Both the position numbers and the translations under genes were made by a program. From Sutterella sp. UBA1442 (GTDB lineage: Bacteria; Pseudomonadota; Gammaproteobacteria; Burkholderiales; Burkholderiaceae_F), in the NCBI GenBank assembly GCA_002329575.1, contig DCTK01000109.1, positions 1-6,828 of the forward strand: 6,828 nucleotides of DNA, written 5' to 3'. This document shows, one piece after another, positions 1 through 6,289 of the stretch (position 1 is its first letter; the number at the start of each line of letters is the position of its first letter). Below the pieces are notes generated by a model. That model was given only the letters and a program-made list of their open reading frames with translations. It did not search any database and was not told where the DNA came from.

Positions 1-22
1 CTACCAACTGAGCTATTCCCGC
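1..22 (-). tRNA. tRNA-Gly (GCC), 5' end only, cut by window edge
   Basis: Read on the minus strand from position 22, the sequence is GCGGGAATAGCTCAGTTGGT followed by AG. This is the acceptor 5' strand, the linker and the first part of the D arm of a bacterial elongator tRNA, and it matches from memory the 5' end of E. coli-type tRNA-Gly(GCC). The anticodon lies outside the window, so the isotype rests on this 5' match and on the common uvrC-pgsA-tRNA-Gly order in betaproteobacteria. A near-consensus promoter lies directly upstream, at the spacing expected for a stable RNA gene. The remaining 50 or so nucleotides continue to the left of position 1. Confidence 0.88.
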
Positions 23-36
23 GTCAAGAAATCCGT

Positions 37-66
37 ATTTTAATCAGGCCCTGGGGGATTTGTCAA
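37..66 (-). promoter_or_regulatory. Sigma-70 promoter of tRNA-Gly
   Basis: On the minus strand a perfect -35 box TTGACA (61-66) is separated by 18 bp from a -10 box TAAAAT (37-42). Transcription would start near position 30, giving a leader of about 8 nt before the mature tRNA 5' end at 22. It lies in the 67-bp gap between the ogt stop and the tRNA, so the tRNA need not rely on read-through from ogt. No convincing terminator for ogt is visible before it. Confidence 0.8.
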
Positions 67-89
67 GGCCTAATTCCCCTCTTTTTTCG

Positions 90-674
90 TTAAAAAGCGA
101 ACTCACCGTATAAGTGTTTGAGTTCATTGTGAATGAGCCATTCCTTGCGCTGAGCACCCCAACGATATTCCCCGTATGTGCCATCTGCACGAATGATTCG
201 ATGGCACGGAACAACAAGTGCAAAGGGGTTATTGGCAATGGCCGTTGCAATGGCTCGAACCGCCCAAGCTTTACCCATGACCGTCGCAAACTCCAAGTAG
301 CTGAAAGTTTTGCCGACAGGCACATGACGAAGAGCTTTCCAAGCACTTAGCTGAAAAGGCGTGCCTGAGACACAAAAACTCAAAGGCTGAGGTTTGTAGC
401 TCATCGCATTTTCCCAAACTTCTGCGGCTACGCGATCATCACGCATGATGTACCAATTGGGCGAATAGGTCTGGATCATCGGATAGCTTAAATCATCCAT
501 GTGATCGCCAAAAGCGCACTGTACAAGCCCTAGCGAATGTTTCACCACACCAAAGCAACCGATAGGCGTATCGATAAAGCCGCACAGCAAGGTCCGGCCG
601 TCGTAGTCCGTCTCATCTTTAGAAGGCTCGGGCATTTCAAGCCATTGATCGCGATCTAAAACTGTCGTTGTCAT
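90..674 (-). CDS. ogt: Methylated-DNA--protein-cysteine methyltransferase (O6-alkylguanine-DNA alkyltransferase), Ogt/Ada-C type
   Basis: This 194-residue protein should directly repair O6-alkylguanine, and to some extent O4-alkylthymine, by moving the alkyl group irreversibly onto its own cysteine. The acceptor sits in the family signature PCHR (156-159, Cys157). Other expected residues are present: the helix-turn-helix region with Tyr126 (FSY) and the arginine finger Arg140 (AVRA), the hinge Asn149, and Glu184 as the likely end of the Cys-His-Glu network. The C-terminal part (about 104-186) resembles the C-terminal half of Ada, including a YRWG...RK stretch. Residues 30-97 form the usual poorly conserved N-terminal domain. 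There is no AdaA methyl-phosphotriester domain or AraC-type domain, so it is a stand-alone enzyme, not the Ada regulator. The intact PCHR argues against an alkyltransferase-like protein, which lacks the cysteine. The ATG at 674 has no clear Shine-Dalgarno; Met14 (635) is an alternative start but has none either. Confidence 0.92.
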   Translation of the reverse strand: MTTTVLDRDQWLEMPEPSKDETDYDGRTLLCGFIDTPIGCFGVVKHSLGLVQCAFGDHMDDLSYPMIQTYSPNWYIMRDDRVAAEVWENAMSYKPQPLSFCVSGTPFQLSAWKALRHVPVGKTFSYLEFATVMGKAWAVRAIATAIANNPFALVVPCHRIIRADGTYGEYRWGAQRKEWLIHNELKHLYGEFAF

Positions 675-687
675 TGTCTAATTTGAC

Positions 688-717
688 TGCGCCCGCTTTA
701 TTTTCTTAGCGGGCGCA
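688..717 (-). terminator. Perfect 10-bp hairpin between the antiporter gene and ogt, terminator-like but lacking a T-run
   Basis: The arms are 688-697 (TGCGCCCGCT) and 708-717 (AGCGGGCGCA), perfectly complementary around a 10-nt AT-rich loop. The stem is very GC-rich and lies 31 nt after the antiporter stop codon and 13 nt before the ogt start codon. Neither strand has a U-tract immediately downstream, so it is not a canonical intrinsic terminator. It could stabilise the 3' end of the antiporter mRNA, partly terminate it, or, on read-through, hinder ribosome entry at ogt. Its existence is directly visible; its function is inferred. Confidence 0.45.
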
Positions 718-748
718 TTACATCATTCATTAAAAGTTCAATGTGCTT

Positions 749-2290
749 TTAGGCCGCCGCACCTTCGCGTTTGGCGTTACCCATCATATGCAACACAATG
801 ATGCTTCCGATCAAAATCACCAGCGTTGTACCAAGACTTAACCAGAGGTTAGCGTTGGTAAAGCCAGCGACGGCATAGCCCACAAAAGAAGCAACCGCAA
901 CAAGCCAAGCATAAGGAATTTGGGTTGCTACGTGCTCAATATGTGAACACCCGGCCCCGGCTGAAGACAGAATCGTTGTATCCGAAATGGGCGAGCAGTG
1001 GTCACCGAAAACGGAACCGGCTAAGGTGGCCGACAAGCTCACAATCACCAAACCCGGATCCAAGGCTTGAGCCACCGGAACGATAATCGGAATCAAAATA
1101 CCGAATGTCCCCCAAGCGGTACCCGTTGAGAAGGACAAGAAGCTTGCAATTAAGAAAATTGCAGCCGGCAACCAAACGGCCGAGAAGCCACCGTCGGTCA
1201 CGAGCGATTGCACAAAGATGGGCGTATCCAACAAGTCACGGCAAACGCCGGAAATTGTCCAAGCGAGCACCAAAATAATGTTGGCAGGCAACATCATCTT
1301 CATGCCTTCGACCGAACCGTCCATAAAGTCTCGGAAGCTGACGACGCCGCGCGGCACAAATTGCACAAAGGCCACAACCATGGCACCGAAGGACGCCCAA
1401 ACAAGAGCGCTCGAAGCCGAGCTATTGCCTAAGGACGCCGCAAAGCTGTGATAGGCAGGATCGTCCCCCCAGTAGCCGCCCGAGTACATCAAGCAGAGCA
1501 CGGCAAAGATAATCAAAGCGGCAATCGGCACGACCATATCCCAAATGGTGCCTTTATCGCTGACGCGTAATTGAGCGTTTTGAGTCGTCACATCACCAAT
1601 GTCACCCGCTTCAGCACGCTCTTCTGCACGACGCATGGGACCGAAGTCAAGTTTTGTCAAACAAAGCACAAACACCATAACGATGCAGCTAATGGCGTAG
1701 AAGTTGTACGGAATCGTGCTCACAAAAGCCGAGAAATCACTTTCAAAGGCACCGGTCGACTTCAAGGAGCTACCCACCGCTGCCGCCCAAGAGGACACCG
1801 GAGCGATGATACAAACAGGCGCGGCCATCGAGTCGATGATATAGGCCAATTTAGCGCGCGAGACGCGATAGCTATCGGTGACCGGACGCATCACGGTACC
1901 GACCGTTAAGCAGTTAAAGTAGTCATCAATAAAGATGAAGGCACCGAGCCCGCCCGTTGCTAACAAAGAGGAGCGACGCGAACGGATGCGTTTGATGGCC
2001 CAGTCGCCATACGCGCGACTGCCGCCAGCAATACTGATCGTATAAACCAAAGAGCCCAACAAGGTGCAGAAAACAAGAATGTTGAAGTCTACCTTGTTGC
2101 TCATCAATGAAAACGCTGTTTCCACCGTTCCCATCAGCAAATTGGAATGATTCATGCCAACGGCGTAAATGAACGTGCCCGACATGATGCCAATCAAAAG
2201 TGAAGAGATCACTTCCTTCGTGGCCAAGGCCAACACAATGGCAATAACGGGCGGCAAAATCGAAAGCCAACCGGCGTTAAAGGATTCCAT
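749..2290 (-). CDS. NhaC-family Na+/H+ antiporter (PF03553-type secondary transporter)
   Basis: This is a 513-residue polytopic inner-membrane protein with about eleven or twelve hydrophobic segments and a charged loop near 212-250. It is recognised as the NhaC family from its conserved blocks: FIDDYFNCLTVGTVMRPVTD (120-139, with Asp122 and Asp123), the AAPVC-I-APVSSWAAA stretch (156-171), SFSTGTAWGTFGILIP (386-401) and GDHCSPISDTT (429-439). Family members exchange protons or Na+ for substrates: NhaC moves Na+/H+, while MleN of Bacillus swaps malate for lactate. The exact substrate cannot be read from the sequence. Length is somewhat above the roughly 460 residues of Bacillus NhaC. The ATG at 2290 is supported by an AGGAA Shine-Dalgarno (2299-2303) 8 nt upstream and by a promoter whose predicted start leaves a leader of about 30 nt. 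It is transcribed separately from pgsA, since a terminator and its own promoter lie between them. Confidence 0.92.
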   Translation of the reverse strand: MESFNAGWLSILPPVIAIVLALATKEVISSLLIGIMSGTFIYAVGMNHSNLLMGTVETAFSLMSNKVDFNILVFCTLLGSLVYTISIAGGSRAYGDWAIKRIRSRRSSLLATGGLGAFIFIDDYFNCLTVGTVMRPVTDSYRVSRAKLAYIIDSMAAPVCIIAPVSSWAAAVGSSLKSTGAFESDFSAFVSTIPYNFYAISCIVMVFVLCLTKLDFGPMRRAEERAEAGDIGDVTTQNAQLRVSDKGTIWDMVVPIAALIIFAVLCLMYSGGYWGDDPAYHSFAASLGNSSASSALVWASFGAMVVAFVQFVPRGVVSFRDFMDGSVEGMKMMLPANIILVLAWTISGVCRDLLDTPIFVQSLVTDGGFSAVWLPAAIFLIASFLSFSTGTAWGTFGILIPIIVPVAQALDPGLVIVSLSATLAGSVFGDHCSPISDTTILSSAGAGCSHIEHVATQIPYAWLVAVASFVGYAVAGFTNANLWLSLGTTLVILIGSIIVLHMMGNAKREGAAA

Positions 2291-2327
2291 ATGGTTTGTT
2301 CCTAAGAAAATTAAAGGTGAATTGCGG

Positions 2328-2356
2328 ATTTTAACAACTGGAAATGTTTATGTCAG
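2328..2356 (-). promoter_or_regulatory. Sigma-70 promoter of the NhaC-family antiporter gene
   Basis: On the minus strand CTGACA (-35, 2351-2356) is followed after exactly 17 bp by TAAAAT (-10, 2328-2333). A TG one base upstream of the -10 makes it an extended -10 element. The transcript would begin near 2321, about 30 nt before the ATG at 2290, leaving room for the AGGAA ribosome binding site. No obvious operator such as a palindrome over the -35 or start site was seen. AT-rich sequence upstream (about 2357-2400) could act as an UP element. Confidence 0.72.
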
Positions 2357-2438
2357 CATTTACCTATAAAGAATTAAACCATATAAAAATAACTTATCAG
2401 ACCGTGCCCACACACCAGGACAAATTTTTCTGAAATCC

Positions 2439-2474
2439 AAAGAAAAGGGTCACGTAGACAAAATCCCGTGACCC
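2439..2474 (-). terminator. Rho-independent terminator of uvrC-pgsA
   Basis: On the minus strand an 8-bp perfect stem, GGGTCACG (2467-2474) with CGTGACCC (2447-2454), encloses a 12-nt loop. It is followed at once by TTTTCTTT (2446-2439). It begins 28 nt after the pgsA stop codon and precedes the antiporter promoter, so it separates the two units. A run of A on the plus strand flanks the other side (2475-2481), so read in the plus direction the stem is followed by A rather than T. It should therefore work mainly on the minus strand. Confidence 0.8.
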
Positions 2475-2502
2475 AAAAAAATTATGCTCAAGGCTTCTGC
2501 AA

Positions 2503-3093
2503 TCAGTGCTTAGGCGGCTCCACATACAAATAGGGGCCGGCCGCGCGGATGTAAACGATCATGGAATAAATCGTTAAGAACGCAGCAACGTAAATGAGAA
2601 TTGTCCCGAGCCAGGACATCGAGATACCAAATAACGGTTCCCAGAAAAGCAACATCGGGATCGCAACCATTTGTGCAATCGCCTTGATCTTTCCAAACCA
2701 ATTGACTTTCACGCGAGCGGCTGCGCCAACCTTAGCCATCCATTCACGCAGTGCTGTCACCGTAATTTCGCGACCGATGATGATCAACGCCACGAGCATA
2801 TCAACGCGATTGAAATCCAGTAACACAATCAGCGCAGCGCAAACCATGAGTTTGTCAGCCGAGGTATCCAAGAATGCACCGATGGCACTTTCCATGTTGT
2901 ATCGTCGGGCGATATAACCGTCAAAGGCATCCGTTAAGGCCGCAATGATAAAAATCGCTGTGCCTAAAACATTTTGCATAAAGGGTGAAAGAATATGGTC
3001 CGGAATATAAAACACCCCAATGATTAAGGGAATCAGAGCAATGCGAGCCCACGTCAAAATCATCGGTACATTAATTGAAAGCGGTTTACTCAT
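2503..3093 (-). CDS. pgsA: CDP-diacylglycerol--glycerol-3-phosphate 3-phosphatidyltransferase
   Basis: PgsA is an inner-membrane enzyme that joins CDP-diacylglycerol and sn-glycerol 3-phosphate to give phosphatidylglycerophosphate, the committed step to phosphatidylglycerol and cardiolipin. The complete CDP-alcohol phosphotransferase signature D-x2-DG-x2-AR-x8-G-x3-D-x3-D is present: Asp55, Asp58-Gly59, Ala62-Arg63, Gly72, Asp76, Asp80. The N-terminal [15 protein letters not shown] stretch is typical of bacterial PgsA, and hydrophobic segments are visible near 11-30, 41-56, 82-107, 137-151 and 160-185. At 196 residues it is close to the usual length of about 180-200. The start overlaps the last 8 nt of uvrC (ATGAGTAA), and no strong Shine-Dalgarno precedes it, so translational coupling to uvrC is likely. 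The pair uvrC-pgsA is a long-standing proteobacterial arrangement. The strong terminator downstream ends this unit. Confidence 0.95.
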   Translation of the reverse strand: MSKPLSINVPMILTWARIALIPLIIGVFYIPDHILSPFMQNVLGTAIFIIAALTDAFDGYIARRYNMESAIGAFLDTSADKLMVCAALIVLLDFNRVDMLVALIIIGREITVTALREWMAKVGAAARVKVNWFGKIKAIAQMVAIPMLLFWEPLFGISMSWLGTILIYVAAFLTIYSMIVYIRAAGPYLYVEPPKH

Positions 3094-4957
3094 TTTTATT
3101 TTCTACTAGAGTTTGAGGGATCTGACCGTGCAATTGTGCATAAATTCGTTCAGCCAACGTTTGAGATATCCCCTCGATTTTAGCAATATCTTCGAGACTT
3201 GCGTTTTTTAATGCACGCATGCCACCGAAACGAGTTAATAATTTTTGACGGCGTTTAGGTCCGATGCCCTCCAAATCCTCCAGTCTGGAGGTATTACGAG
3301 TCTTTGCTCGCTTGGCCCTCATGCCTGTGATGGCAAAGCGGTGCGCTTCGTCTCGGATTTCTGCCACAAGCATTAATGCTGGTGACTGAGGTCCAAGCAC
3401 CAATGGCTCGCGTTCGGGATCCGCAAAAATAAGCGTCTCGAGCCCTACTTTGCGCCCCTCGCCTTTTGCCACCCCCACAATCACGGAGGTATCGAGTCCC
3501 AATTCATCGAAAACGCCCTTAGCCATCGCCACTTGTCCTCGGCCGCCGTCAATTAAGACAACGGTAGGCAGTGTTGCCTCGCCTCGGCTGACCGGTAAGT
3601 AACGCCTTTCAATAACTTGCCGCATCGCCGCGTAGTCGTCTCCGGGCTCAATTCCCGTAATGTTAAAGCGTCGGTAGAGATTGTGAGCCATGCCGGCCCC
3701 CTCATAAACCACGCAAGAGGCTTGCGTGGCTTCTCCTGCCGTGTGACTGATATCAAAGCACTCCATTCGCACCTTCATCCAATCATCATCGGGCACAGTG
3801 ATATCGAGCACGTCACACAATGCTTTAAGACGCGATAACTGAGAACCTTCTTGCGCCAAATGGCGATCCAAGGCAATCTTGGCATTGGTTTGGCACATGG
3901 TAAGCCACTCACGTCTGACACCGGTGGGTTGATGCACGACGGTGACACGACGGCCGGCAATTTCGCTTAACAAGGCTTCAAGGGGCTCTTTTTGAACATC
4001 GGCGTCTGTGATGATGAGCGTAGGCACTGGAAGCGTCTCGTAGTGTTGACTGACAAACGCTTCAAAAATTTCCGCCACACTACTCTCCCCATCTTTGGGC
4101 ACTGCCGGGAAATATGCTCTGTCGCCCAAGTGACGAGAGCCTCTGACCATAGCCAAATTGACACACACATCCGTTGCTCGTGCTTGCACGGCAATGATAT
4201 CAGCATCGATATCGACAGCGCCTGTTGCCTCGACGGTTTGTCGATGGAGGATATTAGAAAGTGCTGCGATGCGGTCTCTGACGGCTGCGGCCTCTTCAAA
4301 CTCAAGCTTTTCGGAATGCGCAAGCATTCGTGCTTGAAGTTCTGCGAGTAGTTCTTCGCTTTTGCCATCTAAGAAATCTTCTGCACGGCGCACATCAGCT
4401 GCGTAGTCTTCACGCGAAATGTTGCCCACACAGGGCCCTGAGCAACGACCGATTTGAGCCAAAAGACAAACACGGGAGCGATTTTTAAAGACCGAGGCCT
4501 CACACGTACGGAGTCGAAAGACGCGTTGAAGCAAGTTGATGGCCTCTTTGACGCTTTGCGCGTTGGGGTACGGTCCATAGAAACGACTTTTCTTATCCAC
4601 GCCTCCGCGATAGTAAGCCACGCGCGGAAACGCTTCGTGACTGATCTTTAAATAAGGGTAGCTTTTATCGTCACGGAAAAGAATGTTGTATTTGGGCGCT
4701 AATGTTTTAATGAGATTATTTTCAAGAAGCAGTGCTTCGGCTTCCGAACGGGTGACGGTTGTCTCCAAGCGAGCAATTTGACTGACCATAATGGCAATGC
4801 GGGGGCTTAGGTCATTTTTTTGAAAGTAACTGCTCACTCGACGCTTTAAATCGCGAGCCTTACCGACATATAAGCAACGGTCCTCGGCATCAAAGTACCG
4901 ATAGACTCCTGGCAATGAGGGTAAGTTTTTGAGTGTCTCTTTGGCATCAAAAGCCAT
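3086..4957 (-). CDS. uvrC: UvrABC nucleotide excision repair endonuclease subunit C
   Basis: UvrC is the nuclease of bacterial nucleotide excision repair: recruited by UvrB at a lesion, it cuts the DNA strand 3' and then 5' of the damage. All expected parts are visible in 623 residues (E. coli has 610). The GIY-YIG nuclease domain spans about 14-92, with Gly17-Val-Tyr19, Tyr30-Val-Gly32, Arg40 and the metal-binding Glu79. Four cysteines at 152, 164, 172 and 176 have the C-x11-C-x7-C-x3-C spacing of the E. coli iron-sulfur ligands. A UVR domain that contacts UvrB lies at about 202-237. The RNase H-like nuclease has Asp402, Asp470 and His539, and tandem helix-hairpin-helix motifs lie at about 558-611. 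The open frame extends 116 codons further upstream, but that extension is antisense to earP. The ATG at 4957 is preferred because it has GGGAG 5 nt upstream and gives a family-like N-terminus. Confidence 0.97.
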   Translation of the reverse strand: MAFDAKETLKNLPSLPGVYRYFDAEDRCLYVGKARDLKRRVSSYFQKNDLSPRIAIMVSQIARLETTVTRSEAEALLLENNLIKTLAPKYNILFRDDKSYPYLKISHEAFPRVAYYRGGVDKKSRFYGPYPNAQSVKEAINLLQRVFRLRTCEASVFKNRSRVCLLAQIGRCSGPCVGNISREDYAADVRRAEDFLDGKSEELLAELQARMLAHSEKLEFEEAAAVRDRIAALSNILHRQTVEATGAVDIDADIIAVQARATDVCVNLAMVRGSRHLGDRAYFPAVPKDGESSVAEIFEAFVSQHYETLPVPTLIITDADVQKEPLEALLSEIAGRRVTVVHQPTGVRREWLTMCQTNAKIALDRHLAQEGSQLSRLKALCDVLDITVPDDDWMKVRMECFDISHTAGEATQASCVVYEGAGMAHNLYRRFNITGIEPGDDYAAMRQVIERRYLPVSRGEATLPTVVLIDGGRGQVAMAKGVFDELGLDTSVIVGVAKGEGRKVGLETLIFADPEREPLVLGPQSPALMLVAEIRDEAHRFAITGMRAKRAKTRNTSRLEDLEGIGPKRRQKLLTRFGGMRALKNASLEDIAKIEGISQTLAERIYAQLHGQIPQTLVENKNE

Positions 4958-5006
4958 TTTTTCTCCCGCTCGGCTACACTTGTGGCGTCTTATTTTCGAT
5001 GCCCAC

Positions 5007-5035
5007 ATTGTAGTCATGTCTACTCGCTGTTGCAC
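5007..5035 (-). promoter_or_regulatory. Possible uvrC promoter (weak)
   Basis: On the minus strand TACAAT (5007-5012) is a good -10 match. A 17-bp spacer leads to GTGCAA (5030-5035), a poor -35 that matches only three consensus positions. The transcript would start near 5000, about 43 nt before the uvrC ATG. The element overlaps the first codons of the divergent earP gene, so uvrC and earP expression could interfere. No LexA-type CTGT-N8-ACAG box was seen here. Confidence 0.35.
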
Positions 5036-6128
5036 TGCTGATTCTTTGGCATATTCGATCGATATTTTCTGCCGCGTGATCGATAACTTCGGTGACGCAG
5101 GCGTACTGTGGCGGCTTGCGCGTGAGATGCGCCGCGAGGGCTTTGCGGTGCGATTAATCATTGACGATACAGCAACACTTGCGCTTTTAGCGGGAAAGGC
5201 TCGCGAGACAGCTGTTGAGGCGATTTCTGACGATAAAGACTTAAAAGTGATCCATTGGGAGAAAGCTTGGAGCGATGGGCCCTGCCCGTTAGCGGTTGCG
5301 GACATGGTGGTTGAAGGCTTTGCCTGTCGATTGCCGCCTGACTATGAAGGCCGCATCATTGCGCACCAAACCGTGTGGGTCAATATTGATTACTTCACGG
5401 CCGAAGATTGGATTGAGGGCTGTCATATGCTTAAGTCCATTCTGCCGTCAACCGGTGCTGAGAAAATCAATTATTTTCCGGGCGTCAGCCGAGCCTCTGG
5501 AGGTCTGACCATTGAAAAAGGCTATGAAGCGGCCCGAGAGGCGTTTTTAAGCAGAGTGCCTGCAACGGACGCACTTAAAATCTTTTATTTTTCGTACCCC
5601 ACGGCCCCCGTCTCTGCGCTTGCCACGCTTTTAGCCAATAGCAAACAAAACATTGAACTGACGTGCTCGGCTTGCGAGGCGGCCCGTACTCTGGCACGCA
5701 ACGTTGAGAGCGCATCAACGAATAACGTTACGATCAAACAACTGGGATTTGTTCCCCAAAACGGCTTTGATGAACTCATCTGGGCAAGTGACATTGCCTT
5801 TATCCGTGGCGAGGACAGTGCTGCGCGCGCAATGCTTGCGGGCGTTCCCTTCATCTGGCAAATCTATCCCCAAGACGATGGCGCACATTGGGTAAAACTT
5901 GCCGCATTAACGGACAAAATGCGCTCGCACTTTGATCATCAGCCAGTCTTTGATGCGTGGGAACAATTTCAGCACGACTTTAACGCAGGCCAAATCAACG
6001 AAACGGCCTGGCAGAGCATGACTAAAGAGCTTTCGGCTTTAAAGGCGGGTTTTACCCGTTGGGGTGAACACGTCAGAGGCAACGCCAACATTGCCGAGCG
6101 TCTTTCACAAATGATTCAAAAACGCTAA
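5016..6128 (+). CDS. earP: EF-P arginine-32 rhamnosyltransferase (EarP)
   Basis: EarP is a cytosolic inverting GT-B glycosyltransferase that transfers rhamnose from dTDP-beta-L-rhamnose to Arg32 of elongation factor P. The identification rests on the N-terminal [20 protein letters not shown] block (16-35), which carries the catalytic-site aspartates Asp23 and Asp27 (Asp13 and Asp17 in Pseudomonas numbering). Also present are [12 protein letters not shown] (153-164) and the nucleotide-sugar binding stretch [19 protein letters not shown] (264-282) with Glu266, followed by [13 protein letters not shown]. Length is 370 residues, usual for the family. Its substrate gene efp lies immediately downstream with the matching Arg32. 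The frame is open upstream to a TTG at 4929 but that part is antisense to the start of uvrC. The ATG at 5016 lacks a clear Shine-Dalgarno, and a TTG at 5046 would give a start closer to typical EarP proteins. No good promoter was found; transcription probably begins in the 58-bp gap or inside uvrC. Confidence 0.95.
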   Translation: MSTRCCTADSLAYSIDIFCRVIDNFGDAGVLWRLAREMRREGFAVRLIIDDTATLALLAGKARETAVEAISDDKDLKVIHWEKAWSDGPCPLAVADMVVEGFACRLPPDYEGRIIAHQTVWVNIDYFTAEDWIEGCHMLKSILPSTGAEKINYFPGVSRASGGLTIEKGYEAAREAFLSRVPATDALKIFYFSYPTAPVSALATLLANSKQNIELTCSACEAARTLARNVESASTNNVTIKQLGFVPQNGFDELIWASDIAFIRGEDSAARAMLAGVPFIWQIYPQDDGAHWVKLAALTDKMRSHFDHQPVFDAWEQFQHDFNAGQINETAWQSMTKELSALKAGFTRWGEHVRGNANIAERLSQMIQKR

Positions 6129-6131
6129 AAT
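6104..6131 (+). promoter_or_regulatory. Candidate efp promoter at the end of earP
   Basis: TTCACA (6104-6109, five of six consensus bases) is followed after 16 bp by TAAAAT (6126-6131), which overlaps the earP stop codon. A start near 6138 would give efp a leader of about 150 nt beginning at a stem-loop. This would let the abundant EF-P be expressed independently of EarP. The match is good, but such pairs occur by chance, and other promoters within 6129-6289 were searched without a better candidate. Confidence 0.42.
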
Positions 6132-6137
6132 AACGCG

Positions 6138-6158
6138 TTTTCGCTAAGAAAGCGAAAA
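6138..6158 (+). terminator. Stem-loop after earP, doubtful terminator or leader element
   Basis: TTTTCGCT (6138-6145) pairs perfectly with AGCGAAAA (6151-6158) around a 5-nt loop, 9 nt after the earP stop. The bases that follow are GAAAAACG and then TTTTT (6167-6171), so the U-run comes 8 nt too late for a textbook intrinsic terminator. AAAAACGTTTTT (6160-6171) is itself a palindrome. The element could weakly terminate earP mRNA or, if the candidate promoter just upstream is real, form the 5' end of the efp leader. Confidence 0.35.
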
Positions 6159-6217
6159 GAAAAACGTTTTTCAGGGAACTCTTTTCCCACATTGATATTA
6201 CTGTCTTTGACCTCTGA

Positions 6218-6237
6218 AGCGCCCCGCGCGGGTCGCT
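6218..6237 (+). other. GC-rich stem-loop in the efp leader
   Basis: AGCG (6218-6221) pairs with CGCT (6234-6237) and CCC (6223-6225) with GGG (6230-6232). A single C-U mismatch lies between the two helices, and the loop is GCGC. It sits about 52 nt before the efp start. A short palindrome GAGCGCTC (6250-6257) and a CCGA/TCGG pair (6244-6247 with 6256-6259) follow, so two stems could form in a row. No T-run follows, so it is not an intrinsic terminator. Leader structure, mRNA stabilisation or autoregulation are possible; none is shown by the sequence. Confidence 0.4.
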
Positions 6238-6289
6238 ACCGCACCGATTGAGCGCTCGGGACAAAGACGCTAACTAGGATACTTTTGAG

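Noticed and set aside
53..87. Plus-strand terminator-like element: GGGGA (54-58) with TCCCC (75-79) followed by CTTTTTT
   Set aside because: No plus-strand gene ends here. The stem has only five strong pairs with a long loop, and it overlaps the minus-strand tRNA promoter. It could limit antisense transcription into ogt but is more likely coincidence.
90..674. Alkyltransferase-like protein that hands lesions to UvrC repair
   Set aside because: The acceptor cysteine is intact in PCHR, so this is a true alkyltransferase. Sharing a region with uvrC is not evidence of coupling, since a terminator and another gene lie between them.
3992..4351. 119-codon plus-strand frame inside uvrC, and similar antisense frames in the antiporter gene (for example 1571-1909)
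   Set aside because: They lie fully within well-recognised genes on the other strand, lack ribosome binding sites and resemble no protein.
4958..5060. LexA (SOS) box for uvrC
   Set aside because: Only a CTGT half-site (5027-5030) is present, without a matching ACAG at the right spacing.
4958..5305. Upstream extension of the uvrC reading frame by 116 codons
   Set aside because: It runs antisense through the conserved N-terminal domain of earP, shows no UvrC-like sequence, and the ATG at 4957 has a good ribosome binding site and family-typical N-terminus.
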